From the NCBI GenBank assembly GCA_028023455.1, contig JAQFVV010006310.1:3476001-3540000 (forward strand): a stretch of 64,000 bases of DNA. The letters are read 5' to 3'. Under the pieces are notes generated by a model. The model did no database searches. It worked only from the letters and a program-made list of their open reading frames with translations, and was not told where the DNA came from. Numbering within the stretch: position 1 is the first letter of the stretch; every line of letters starts with the position of its first letter. Source of the stretch: Epiperipatus broadwayi (taxonomy: Eukaryota > Onychophora > Udeonychophora > Euonychophora > Peripatidae). A program made the position numbers and the translations under genes. Positions 38,128 to 48,597 of the stretch are shown piece by piece.

Positions 38128-38726
38128 ACTGGCGAACCAACTTGGGCCGATGTTTAATAAACCACGTATACCCTGAACAAATTCTTCTCAAAATGAAACA
38201 TTTTTATCTGTTTACATAAAGTCGTATATTTTAAATCTTATAAAAGCACTGCCAGAAAGAAATTGCGCATATATATTAAACACGAGAAAGTATAAATAAT
38301 TTTAAAACTAATTTTTGTTAAAAAAAAAAAAAAAAAGTCAAAAGGTTGCGATTGATATGTTTTTTTTGTTGATATATATTATGCTTTTAGGTGTATAGGT
38401 GCGCACAGCCACGTAAGTTTATGATCGAAATGTGGTGCCTTACGATGAGTACCTTTGGGAATTACTTCAGTGTAACCCTATGTATGCATTTCAATCAGTC
38501 ATAAATAAGTTGGTGGTGTTTATAATTGTGCTGCAAATATACACGTTTAAACCCATTATTTCTTAAAACATATTTATCTCAATGCAACCTTATTTAAATA
38601 AATAATTTATAAAATTTGCTTGTCATGCCGTGTGTAAAAATAAAATGTATAAAATAAAATAGAACTCTTGTGGGGAGGGGTGTAAACGTAAATGGTCCTT
38701 AGGTAGGCGATAGTCAACATTTTCTT
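38128..38726 (+). mobile_element. Remnant of retroelement internal region or older LTR
   Basis: It starts with the putative primer-binding site. Around 38340-38600 it resembles a diverged LTR of the same group: GGTGCCTTACGATGAGTACC parallels GATACCTTACGGTGAGTATC in the long LTR, and TATAATTGTGCTGCA is shared with 11180. No gag or pol ORF is visible. It ends at the right copy of the direct repeat. Confidence 0.4.
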
Positions 38727-38853
38727 TTTCTTTTTGTATATAGTCTTTTTGTAAAATTATTAACCGGATGTTTTGTAAATGTCTTCGTCAATCGTGTACC
38801 GTAATTACTAACCCTAAGTAAAATTTTTTTTTTTTTGATTATTTTTTTTTTAA
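38727..38853 (+). repeat. Identical direct repeat, right copy
   Basis: Identical by eye to 35865-35991 over about 125 bp. After it the sequences diverge (AATTAATTAG here, AGCAACTTTA at the left copy). Confidence 0.85.
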
Positions 38854-39359
38854 TTAATTAGTCAATTAATAGAAAACATTTTTATAATCTTAATATTTCT
38901 GTTGCCTGTCTGGATATCATAGATCATCACATCTGAATGAGTAATATATTGATCATTAAAATTCAAGATGCACAATTATTAAAAAAAATTTGTCATTCTT
39001 TTAACAGAATTTATGAATATTTACAATATGTTAGCTTGATTAACATTATTCCATATCATTTTAAGGTATTAGCATTTATTCACTACATGCATGATTTTCT
39101 TATTTTACTATGTTTACATAGAATGTTCAAATATGTTTAAAATGGGAATTTGTAATACTTTAACAAAAGAATGTAAAATATAACTTGAAAAAGAAGAGAA
39201 AATTATTTAGATTATTCTGCTATATTTCACTGCTTTTATATTTGGCAAATAAAAACGAGACAATTGTTGAAACAATATTATTCTGTGAAGCAGTTCTTCG
39301 AATACTGATGAAAGAATAGCATCTACTCATCAAAAATTAAGATTTATAACTGGATTGTC

Positions 39360-40100
39360 TGTGCACAAATATCTGATAATGTAAATAAAGTTTATTATGT
39401 GATGTATATAATATGTACAGACAGTACTTTGTATTGTTTTCTTCCCAAAAAGTAGAACACTCTAGAAAACTTTTGTTGTTAAACGAAATCAAATAGTAAT
39501 TATGTTAATTATTGCAACTAATAAAAAGATAAATAGATCTAATTGCAGTGAGTCAGTTATGAGTGGAGAGAGTAAATTGAAAGGAATTGTCAAGTGATAA
39601 TAATAATGCCTTTCTCGAAAAGGAGAAATGGCCATTAAGTTAAAGCAATATTTGTAATTTAAATACTTTAAAATGAAGCTGTCAGTTCTGAAGAAGAAAT
39701 GGCAATGAAGTTAAAGGAGTACTTGTATTTTAAATATTTTAAAATGAAGTTGTCAGTTCTATAAAATGACAGACTGTTCTATAAAATGACAGACAAGTGG
39801 AAGAAAACTTAGCTGTAATAATGTTAATGGATAACAACTATGAATTAAAAATACCCATATATAGACTTTCAAAGATAAAGAGTTAATGAAACACTTGATT
39901 AATGGACTGTAATATACATTTGCAGTGTGTGAGAATAAAATATTCCCACACACCAACTTATTCTGTTTGTCCCAAAGTTGAGAGATAATTCTTGTTATTA
40001 TATTATTTATTTTATTTATTATTATTTTTCAGCATAGAGAAATAAACTAACTGAAATATGTCTTTTTGTAGTTTGAATTTATTGTCGCTGACATGGCTGG
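39360..40100 (+). repeat. 5' LTR of the old Gypsy-type element
   Basis: It begins about TGTGCACAAATATCTGATAA and ends near TATTGTCGCTGACA at 40093. TGGCTGGGATTATAG follows as a possible primer-binding site. It carries an internal tandem duplication (TTTAAAATGAAGCTGTCAGT and TTTAAAATGAAGTTGTCAGT, about 75 bp apart) that the 3' LTR lacks. Similarity to the other LTR continues weakly a few bases past 40093, so the end is uncertain. Confidence 0.65.
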
Positions 40101-40464
40101 GATTATAGATACCCTCACAATAGTTAATGCAGTCAAAAGCTTAAGAAGAACCTGCACAAACAATAGCAGCAGATGAGTTGTACCTATTTTGCAGAGATAG
40201 AGAAAATAGAGTGGTACAGTTATCTGAGAATAAAGAAAGTTAGACACAATATTTAATAAGTATAATGATTGGGTCTGAACTCAATTCAGTACCCATACAT
40301 TAACACCCATATAACTATATAAGCTATTGAGCTTAGATTGAAAATATTATTGTGTTTTCAATTTCATTCTCATAGTTTTGTAGTAAAGTAGAGTTAAAAG
40401 GTTGCTGTTGGAGGGTTGCATTAGATCCTAAGATCTAGGTGCAGTGCTCTCAGATCCAAGGCTC

Positions 40465-40665
40465 CTCACTGATGATGGCCACAAGCCAGAAACTAGTCTG
40501 GGGATACTGGATGAGTAGGCAATAGATAGGGATTTTATGCACAAGCCTTCTGGCATCCATTGATTACTCTGGTTGGCACAGGGTGGCACTACTGTATGGA
40601 GAGTTTTGCCTTTGTTTACAAAAATTATGTGCTAGTATAAGAGATAGTGATCATGTGAAGTATAA
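40465..40665 (+). mobile_element. Repeat family G copy between LTR and gag
   Basis: The copy runs from CCTCACTGATGATGGCCACA through GCCAGAAACTAGTCTGGGGA, GATGAGTAGGCAATAGATAG and GGCACTACTGTATGGAGAGT to TTTTGCC and AGAGATAGTGATCATGTGA. It matches 59700-59885 closely. It sits in the leader of the old Gypsy element, so it probably inserted there. Confidence 0.65.
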
Positions 40666-40689
40666 TGATGACAGTCCCAATTCAAAATC

Positions 40690-41112
40690 TTCAAAAATTT
40701 GATATTAACAATCCAACATCATGGAATATATATATCAAGCACATCGATTGTTATATGTGCATAACAATAATAGAGAAAAAGATAAAGTTTCTACCCTTCT
40801 GTTTTTTGCTGGTAGTGATGTTTTGCATATAGCAAAACAATTGAGTAAACTGAAGATCCCAGAGGATATACCATATGAAGAATTAATGGAAAATTTTCAA
40901 TAAGCGGTGATGAAAAAAATAGCTTGTTTAGATTTCAGGATGACGAGCAATTGCTTCATGAATGTTACAAAGATTATAACTTAACATTGAGAACATTAGC
41001 TAAATAATGTGAATTTATATCTGATTTAGACAATATATTGGTAGACCAATTGCTATATGGGATGTTAGACCACAAAATTAGAAAAAATTTGTTAAGTGAA
41101 GTGAATTTAATA
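40690..41112 (+). pseudogene. gag of the old Gypsy-type element, first part
   Basis: Frames around 40690-40900 read FDINNPTSW, then QAHRLLYVHNNNREKDKVST, then LLFFAGSDVL and the rest of an open stretch to a stop at 40903. After that come broken frames with VDQLLYGMLDHKIRKNLLSE near 41045-41095. This pattern matches the gag of the younger minus-strand element (LLEQFLYGMMDNKFKKVLLS). Reading stops at the insertion point. Confidence 0.65.
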
Positions 41113-41117
41113 TATCT

Positions 41118-41591
41118 TGCTATGTCTGAGGATTTCTCTGTTTTAGAAACCAGACAAGAAAAAACCAGTCAGAAAGCATAAAATAACTTAAGCACACAAT
41201 TTAGTTTATATACAATTTTAATAATGTATAAATATAACAAACCACCAATATATTTACATATACTAATGAACATTTATAATCCATCGTGAATTAACGTTAG
41301 CAAAAAGTTCACTAGTTATTTACAAGTTTATCATACATAGATTTCACTTTATCATTTCCATTATGGCTTCTTCTTAGAGTCTTATATTTTATCCAAGGTA
41401 TTTGACAAACTGCATGAAGAACCAGGACACAAGCGAGAGAAAACAGTTTTCCTCACTATTTATCTTTGGACACTTATCAGTCACTTCTGTCCGGGCCAGA
41501 TAAACGATAGTAGCGCTCTCTTTACATTTATTTAGCAGAGTCTCACTATAAGCAGGTATGTAGCTTTACATTATAATATTAGTACATAGCA
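41118..41591 (-). repeat. 3' LTR of the younger Gypsy-type element
   Basis: 474 bp with TGCTATGT and ACATAGCA ends. The adjoining bases 41592-41601 read AAGGGAGGAG on the minus strand, a polypurine tract abutting the LTR. Confidence 0.9.
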
Positions 41592-41621
41592 CTCCTCCCT
41601 TACTTTGGAAATAAATGGGCT

Positions 41622-41903
41622 TTAACTACAAACATAGTCTTTAAATTTAACAGGTGGGCAACGTGCTCTGGAACCTCTTGGTTTTTTCAATCCTTCTTGC
41701 ACTGGGTTGCATGGTACATCCTCCAGCTCTTTATCCTTTGGAAGTATTTCACTCAATACATTTTCCAAATTAGTTCCATCTTCACGTTCTTCTATTTTGG
41801 TATCAGACGGGGTTTCAAACTCTTCCTCTGATGTAGGGTTCTCCCGATGGTGGTGAAGGTGATTTAGGTGTTTTCTAAACGACTTTCCATTTTGCAACTG
41901 CAC
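41622..41903 (-). pseudogene. C-terminal tail of the younger element's polyprotein
   Basis: The frame contains NGKSFRKHLNHLHHHRE, a long acidic stretch, and ends RARCPPVKFKDYVCS. A basic R-(P)PVKFKDYV ending is typical of Gypsy integrase tails. It lies just upstream of the polypurine tract and continues the integrase in frame after short breaks. Confidence 0.7.
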
Positions 41904-41932
41904 CAGGCGAATTTGCTTTGATAGTAGCTGGT

Positions 41933-42950
41933 TTACAATTCATGAAATCCATCTAATTTCAACACATCGTATATCCAAATGTTTTCACCGGGTAGCAATT
42001 TATCTGATGAGAAATTTCTGGATTTATATTTTTCAGACAAAAGTTGTGATAGATGTGTCCAACACTTCCGACCCATTAACAACTCTGTTGGGGTTTTTCC
42101 CGTTGCAGTACCCGATGAGAAATGCTGTGAGTACATGGCTTGCACTAAAGCATCCGTCATGTTCACTAATTTTAATTTCTTTAGGGTAATTCTTTAAATG
42201 CTGTACTCCTTGCTCAGCTATACCATTGCTCTCAGGGTGATATGGTGGTGGAAGAGTATGCTTTATTCCTCTGTCATGTTGACATAAATCCAGAACCGTT
42301 ATCAGTTACAACAATTTCTGGGTAACCATGGGTAGCAAACACTTTACTTAGAACACGGATGGTATTCTCAGCACTGGTATCTTTAACCAGTCGATATTCA
42401 TCCAATGTGAATATGCATCTACTAATAACAATACTATATATCCATTCAATGGTCCAACATGGTCCATATGAACACGTGACCATGGAGCAGAAGGTGCTTC
42501 CCATGTTTAAAGCTGTTTCGGAAGCAGTTTAGTTATCTGTTGGTAGTTTATGCATTCTTTTATCATGTTCTCGATATCCTTTGTCAAGTTTGGCCACTAT
42601 ACATATTATCTAGCTATAGCTTACATATGTATTACTCCCGGGTGTCCTTCTTGCAATAACTTTAAGATTTTGGCTCTGCCTTCAGTAGGCACTAGAACAC
42701 TATCGTTATTTAATAGGCACCCATTACACACAGACAATGCTTCTCTGGCAATCCAAATCACACAATTTAATTCACTGGGGCATCTAGATGGCCAACCTAT
42801 TTTTATCCAATTTTTCAGCTTCTGGTATCCTCTGTCATTTTTCGTCCTGTCCATTATGACTCTGCTATTTATCACTTCTGATTTTAGAGCATATGCACCC
42901 ATTACACACAGACAATGCTTCTCTGGCAAACCAAATCACACAATTTAATT
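41933..42950 (-). pseudogene. Integrase of the younger Gypsy-type element
   Basis: Minus-strand pieces in order: a zinc-binding start near 42640 (KLLQEGHPGVIHM), core patches near 42460 (VHMDHVGPLNGY, first catalytic Asp), and VVTDNGSGF near 42300 (second Asp). The C-terminal domain at 42166-41933 reads SSGTATGKTPTELLMGRK and LLPGENIWIYDV. Frameshifts separate the parts. The N-terminal region is fused to repeated RNase H-linker modules. Confidence 0.75.
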
Positions 42951-44041
42951 CACTGGGGCATCTAGATGGCCAACTTATTTTTATCCAATTTGTCATCCTC
43001 TGGTATCCTTTGTCATTTTTCGTCCTGTCCGTTATAACTCTGCTATTTATCACATCGATGCTCTATCTGATTTTAGAGCATCGATGCAATTTATTTCCTT
43101 TATTTCATATCTATTTTCTTTAACGTCTGGCAATCCTGACAATGCGTCAGCATAGCTGATCCTTTTTCCGGGTTTGTAGATCAACGTAAAATCATAATGT
43201 GATAGAATATCTATCCACCATAACATACATGGGCTTGATAATTCATACAGATTTTTTACACAGCCGAAAATTCCTGATGGCGATGATCGGTATAGATTAT
43301 AAATTTGCATCCATATACGTAATTCACTGGGGCATTTAGATGGCAACCTATTTTTATCCAATTTGTCAGCCTCTGGTATCCTTTGTCATTTTTTGTCCTA
43401 TCCACTATGACTCTGCTATTTATCATTTCTGATTTTAGAGCATCGATGTAATTTATTTCCTTTATTTCATATCTATTTTCTTTAGCATCTGGCAATCCTG
43501 ACAATGCGTCAGCATAGCTGATCCTTTTTCCGGGTTTGTAGATCAACATAAAATTATAATGTGATAGAATATCTATCCACCATAACATACATGGGCTTGA
43601 TAATTCATATAATTTTTTACACAGCCGAAAATTCCTGATGGCGATGATCGGTATAGATTATAAATTTGCAACCATATACGTAATTCACTGGGGCATCTAG
43701 ATGGCCAACCTATTTTTATCCAATTTGTCAGCCTCTGGTATCCTTTGTCATTTTTTGTCCTGTCCACTATGACTCTGCTATTTATTACTTCTGATTTTAG
43801 AGCATCGATGTAATTTATTTCCTTTATTTCATATCTATTTTCTTTAGCATCTGGCAATCCTGACAATGCGTCAGCATAGCTGATCCTTTTTCCGGGTTTG
43901 TAGATCAACATAATATTATAATGTGATAGAATATCTATCCACCATAACATACGTGGGCTTGATAATTCATATAGATTTTTTACACAGCCGAAAATTCCCG
44001 ATGGCAATGATCAGTATAGATTATAAATTTGTATCCATACA
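42720..44041 (-). repeat. Tandem amplification inside the RNase H-integrase junction
   Basis: A block starting TTCACTGGGGCAT and ending CTGATTTTAGAGC occurs four times (about 42771, 42949, 43323, 43684). A longer block with ATTTCCTTTATTTCATATCT and GACAATGCGTCAGCATAGCT, ending TAAATTTGCA, occurs three times (about 43090, 43451, 43812). The main period is about 361 bp, and a shorter unit of about 179 bp lies at the integrase side. On the coding strand the unit holds the RNase H C-terminus (ILSHY, LIYKPGKRISYADALSG) and the linker to the integrase zinc domain (VDRTKNDKGYQRLTNWIKI). Confidence 0.9.
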
Positions 44042-44370
44042 CGGAAACTTTTTCACTGCAAAAATCACTGTCAAAACTTCTTTATCCACCTGACTATAGT
44101 TTTTTTTCAACTGGTGTTAGCACTCTCGAAGCAAAAGCAATAGGACATTCGCCTTTATAACCCGGATAAGCGAGAACAGCTCCCACACCGTATTCTGATG
44201 CGTCCATAGTAATACATAATTTCAAATCACTTCTATAATGCACTAATAGACTTTCTGCTGTCAGTAAGTCCTTGGCTGTTTCAAAAGCTTTGTTTTGTTC
44301 TGCGTTCCATATCCAATGTTTTTTCTTTAATAAATGTATAAAGTGGTGACAACATATGTGATTTTCCAAC
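44042..44370 (-). pseudogene. RNase H of the younger Gypsy-type element
   Basis: The frame at 44369-44094 reads WNAEQNKAFETAKDLL, ITMDASEYGVGAVLA (DAS, first catalytic Asp), and IAFASRVLTPVEKKL. QVDKEVLTVIFAVKKF follows in a shifted frame. This is the usual Gypsy RNase H opening. The remainder lies in the repeated modules to the left. Confidence 0.8.
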
Positions 44371-45077
44371 TAAGAAACTCTCGTAAAAGTTTAACAGTCC
44401 CAAGAATGCTTGAAGTTTTTTCACATTTCTGGGTTTGTTGGCAATTTTTATGGCTTTTACTTTTTCTGGGTCTGGGCGGCATCCACTTGCAGTTACTATG
44501 TGTCCGAGGAATTTAATTTCCTTCACAGACCACATGCATTTTTTCACATTTAATTTCGCTTTAGCTTGAGCTAGCTTCGCACAAACCATATCCACATGCT
44601 TTTCGAGCTCATTTTCAGTTTCAGCAATGATGAGGATATCATTCAGATATGGGATTACTCCATTCATTGATTGAAACAACATATCCATTTTTGCTTGGAA
44701 CACATTTGGTGCAATCATTATTCCATATGGTAATTTATTGCACTTGTATAAGCCCTTGTGTGTCGTTAATGTGAGTAGTTCCGCTGTCTCCTTAGATAAT
44801 GGGATCTAGCGAAAAGCCACTTTCAAATCCAGTTCTGCGAAGTAGTTTGCCTTCTGTATGCCAATACTTCTCGCACATTTGGAACAAGATAAGCTCCCTT
44901 ATTTATTTTTTTATTTATCGTAAGGCGATAATCTCTGCATAGCTGTATGCTACCATCTGGCTTCATTATTGTCATGATAAGGGTCGCCCACAATGACTCT
45001 TCTGTAGGTGTAAGAACTCCTTTGTCTACAAGATTGTTTAGTTCTTTCTCAACCTTTTCTCTTATTGCTAATGACAC
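44281..45077 (-). pseudogene. Reverse transcriptase of the younger Gypsy-type element
   Basis: 45077-44823 carries the start (LVDKGVLTPTEESLW, MKPDGSIQLCRDYRLTIN). After a frame break, 44718-44281 carries PYLNDILIIAETENE, LNVKKCMWSVKEIKFLGH and LQAFLGLLNFYESF. The catalytic box reads YLND where Gypsy enzymes have Y-DD (YLDD or YIDD), so one catalytic Asp is changed. The frame break near 44823 and that substitution both predict no activity. Confidence 0.85.
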
Positions 45078-45240
45078 TTTTCGTGGTTAACATATAATTC
45101 CCTTTGCATCTTTCAATATCCACTGGTTTAGTCCTAAATTCTAACAGTCCAGGCATAAACAATTCCGGATATCGTTTTTCTATGGTAGTTTCTATACGGA
45201 CCTTTTTTAATATTTCAACGCGTATTCCTAAAGCTGTGAA

Positions 45241-45435
45241 TCAATTTCTGCCTAATAGCGGGCTAATATCTTTATTAACTACATATAATTCTAGGAACTT
45301 ATGTTTAGTGTTCAGCGTCACTGGCACAGTAGCTTTCCCTTGAATATGCACTCTATTTCCGTTTATATCTGTGACTAACACATCTGTTTTCTTTATCTTT
45401 AGCTTATAATCCCAGTCTCTTGCAATCTCCATCAT
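45241..45435 (-). pseudogene. Protease region of the younger Gypsy-type element
   Basis: The frame reads YKLKIKKTDVLVTDINGNRV, HIQGKATVPVTLN and NKDISPLLGRN. This matches the stretch after the aspartic-protease flap that ends LLGR(N/D) before the reverse transcriptase. The active-site motif itself would be upstream, near 45470, in a broken frame. Confidence 0.6.
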
Positions 45436-45438
45436 CTT

Positions 45439-46305
45439 TTATTCGATATAAGTGACAAACCAGCACCGCCGGTCGACTTCCATTGACATCCGTTTATTGC
45501 AAACTTGCAGTTCTACACTAATGTTATCCAATTTTTTGTTGTTATTCATGGTAGCATTGATAGATACATTACGTTCCACCCCACACCGTGAATTGTAATC
45601 TAATTTTTTTCTCAGAGATGAGTCATCTTTGGAATGACAGACAGCAGCTAAGTGCCCTCTCATGTTATAAATCCTATATACTTTGTCTTTATATCTGCAA
45701 ACATTTTTAAAATGTTCTATTTTTCCACAGCAGTTACATTTTAGTTGCTTACTGTGGCCACTGGAATTTGCAATATTTTTTTTTCTTTCACTACTAAATG
45801 CTACCTTCTGGGATTTTTGCTGTATTATACTCTGATGCCATATTTAACATGGCTTCCTGTGCAACACATTTATCCATGGTGGTTTTGTAATTTAAATTTG
45901 GATTGCTTAAAAGCACTTTCTTAAATTTATTATCCATCATGCCATAAAGAAATTGTTCTAATAAAGAGTCATTTATTTCCTGACCGAATTCGCAATCCTT
46001 AGCTAATTTTCTCAATGCAAGGTTAAAATCTACTTATTTTTCCTGCGGTAATTGCATTCTATTCCTTAATCTAAGACACGATATCCATTTTGAAGTCTTT
46101 GAGATGAAATATGTGTTTAGCCTCTCTATGAATTCCTGATAGGACAGGTCTTCCGGATGTTTTGGATTGGTAAGCCTGTTTGCCAGTTGTATCATATCTT
46201 AACCCACGGAATATAAAATTATAGCAATTTTATAACGTCAGCTTCGATTTTATTTATGAAGAAATGATATTCCACGAACTTGCAAATTGGTGCACCTGGC
46301 GCCAT
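45439..46305 (-). pseudogene. gag of the younger Gypsy-type element
   Basis: A likely start is the ATG at 46305 (MAPGAPICKFVEYHFF). Frames with stops follow: SYQEFIERLN near 46140, the open stretch 46015-45794 (LAKDCEFGQEINDSLLEQF), then a CCHC zinc knuckle near 45735 (CNCCGKIEHFKNVC) and a second His/Cys patch, MRGHLAAVC, at 45663. Gag is the capsid and nucleic-acid-binding part. Several in-frame stops show it is dead. Confidence 0.75.
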
Positions 46306-46354
46306 GTTTCTTTTTTCAAATTTCCTATGCATCACTTTGCTTGCGATTCAGTCC

Positions 46355-46370
46355 TGTAACGACTGCGCCA
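46355..46370 (-). promoter_or_regulatory. Primer-binding site of the younger Gypsy-type element
   Basis: Three bases after the 5' LTR the minus strand reads TGGCGCAGTCGTTACA. TGGCGCAGTCG is complementary to CCA plus the CGACTGCG acceptor end typical of animal tRNA-Ser, the primer used by 17.6/297-type Gypsy elements. The match after 11 nt was not checked against a real tRNA. Confidence 0.7.
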
Positions 46371-46373
46371 CTC

Positions 46374-46815
46374 TGCTATGTCTGAAGATTTCTCTCTTTT
46401 AGAAATCAGTCAGAAAGCATAAAATAACTTAAGCACACAATTTAGTTTATATACAATTTTAATAATGTATAAATATAACAAATCACCAATATATTTACAT
46501 ATACTAATAAACACTTATAATCTATCATGAATTAATGTTAGCAAAAGTTCATTAGTTATTTACAAGTTAATCATACATAGATTTCACTTTACCATTTCCA
46601 TTATGGCTTCTTCTTGGAGTTTTATATTTTATCCGAGGCATTTGACAAACTGCACGAGGAACCAGGACACAAGAGCGAGAACAGTTCTCCTCGCTATTTA
46701 TCTTTGGACACTTATTGGTCACTTCTCTCCGAGCTAGCATTCGCTTTACATTTATTTAGCAGCATCTCACTATAAGCAGGTATGTAGCTTTACGTTATAA
46801 TATTAGTACATAGCA
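46374..46815 (-). repeat. 5' LTR of the younger Gypsy-type element
   Basis: 442 bp with the same TGCTATGT and ACATAGCA ends as the other LTR. It is shorter by about 30 bp, mainly around 46725-46740. Confidence 0.9.
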
Positions 46816-46820
46816 TATCT

Positions 46821-47445
46821 GATGGCAATTGACAAATGCATAGTGCATGAAATAGCACCAGAAAATGTTTTGGAATCTGAAACAATGATTAGTGAACTAA
46901 AAAATTTGACACACTTAAATAGAGCTAAAATGGTTAAAGCACTTTCAATGAAATGAACTAACGTGTTATTGTTACGATGTTAAAGAACACACAAACAAAT
47001 TGTGTAAGAGTAAAATGAAGAAAATGCCACATGTGTGATATTTATTAACAGCCATCTAGCTTATGTCTGCAAGAAGGATAAACATAAAAGCCAAACCATG
47101 CCCAGACATTAAATCAGGAGGAAAATGGAACTTGTAAAAATATAGATAGAAAGATGTTTAAGGATTCAGATAATAGCTGAATTATACTGTATGACACCAT
47201 TTGCAATAATAAAGTTAATATGGAAGTTGACATAGATGTTGTTCTATCTATTCTTTAGAGAATGGAATAAAATAAAGCTTAAATACAAAAATAGAATGAA
47301 GTTGGAAAAGACAGACATAATGGCCATGGATGTGAATGGAAATAAAATTAACATTTGTGGAAAAGTATCAGTTCCAATGAAAATCAATAACAAACTGAGA
47401 GTATTACCACTAATTATAGTAAAAAAGAAGCAGCCCATTGCTTGA
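46821..47445 (+). pseudogene. gag end and protease of the old Gypsy-type element
   Basis: Reading resumes after the target duplication with MAIDKCIVHEIAPENVLESE. A degenerate zinc knuckle lies near 46965 (CYCYDVKEHTNKLC, second Cys replaced by Tyr), followed by HLAYVCKK near 47055. The open stretch to 47445 reads LEKTDIMAMDVNGNKINICG, then KVSVPMKINNKLRVL. It aligns with the younger element's protease region (KKTDVLVTDINGNRVHIQGK). Confidence 0.65.
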
Positions 47446-47639
47446 TCGAAATTGTTTCAGAACTCTTGGAATATATATGGAGGAAAAAAAAAAGATTTAC
47501 AAGAGTGCTGCAAATCGAGCAAAGGAATCTGGACCAGTAAGCATGTAATTAATGTGGGGAAAAGGAAATTTAAAATACAGATGGTAAAAGCCTGTAACAA
47601 TTATTTGCCAAAGAAAACATACAAATCCTAGATGGAAGC

Positions 47640-48420
47640 TAAAAGTCCATGGCAATGCATTTTATAGATTTTGCTGGACCTATGAATGTTTATCTATTTT
47701 TGGTTTAGTAATGGATTTATATTCTATTGGAGCAAATATAAGCTTGTTAAAACCAAGAATACTAATTATACTATTAAAATATTTTAGGAAGTATTTGCTA
47801 CTTATAGCTATTCTGAGAACAATCAGGATTTACTTCTGCTGATATTGAAAAGTATTTAGAGAATAAAGGGATATGTCATATTTTAATTTGCTTTATCATC
47901 CAGCTTTGGATGGAATCGCTGAAAAGGCAGTTAAAAGTTTAAAATCTGCTTTTAAAAAATATTGATTAAAGATATGAAGGATGCACTGGTAGAAGTTATG
48001 TTCTATAAACATTTTATTCCAAGCACCTCTGTTAGTAAAACACTTGAAAACTTATTATTTAAATAAAAATGTATGCATTTGTCAACTATTACCATTTCAG
48101 AAAGGAATAGAAAAAAGTATTTTTGACAAAAAAAATGCTAATGTAAACATCAGATTTCAAGTTGGTGAGACTGTATGGGCCAGAAATCTGATAAAAAAGA
48201 TATGGATTCCAGATACCTTAGTGGAAGTCGTATCTGAGATTATAAGAGTATTAAACTTGAAAACAGATTGCATGTCAGGAGACATAAATTACCTATGTGA
48301 GCATTTCTCTGATATGTCAAATGTGGTGGACAATAAATCTGCAGCAGCCAATCTCAAAATGAAAACTATAATAAGTGAAGAGTATGGTGATATTAAGGAA
48401 AATGTGGAAGGCCATTGAGA
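47640..48420 (+). pseudogene. Integrase of the old Gypsy-type element
   Basis: Broken frames read KSPWQCIHFIDFAGPMN (first Asp block) and FLVMDLYSIGANISLLK, then an EKAVKSLKSAFKK-like patch near 47920. The open frame 48044-48418 follows with NIRFQVGETVWARNLIKKI, the usual integrase C-terminal opening. It directly follows the protease region, so reverse transcriptase and RNase H were lost. Confidence 0.7.
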
Positions 48421-48597
48421 AGATGTTGAAGCTGATTTCAGAGTGGACAAAAATGTTGCAAATCTAAATGATGATAATTGATCATTAAGATTTAAAGAAC
48501 AAACAGATTAAAACACAGATTGAGATATCTATTCCCATACACCAGAGGAATCACAAAAAAAAGTTTAAAGACTATTTTCTAAAGTCAAGGGGAGGAG

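Larger units (their letters stand above)
41118..46815 (-). mobile_element. Younger Gypsy-type LTR retrotransposon, complete ends
   Basis: LTRs 41118-41591 and 46374-46815 begin TGCTATGT and end ACATAGCA, an exact 8-bp inverse pair. The 5-bp target duplication TATCT flanks it at 41113-41117 and 46816-46820. On the minus strand the order is 5' LTR, primer-binding site, gag, protease, reverse transcriptase, RNase H, integrase, polypurine tract, 3' LTR. That order and the integrase after RNase H define Ty3/Gypsy. Stops, frameshifts and an altered catalytic motif make it inactive. The two LTRs differ by substitutions and an indel of about 30 bp, so it is not recent. Confidence 0.92.

Noticed and set aside
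42550-43123. Plus-strand ORFs of 76-132 codons in the retrotransposon
   Set aside because: They are antisense to the repeated integrase-linker modules. Their repetition reflects the tandem units.
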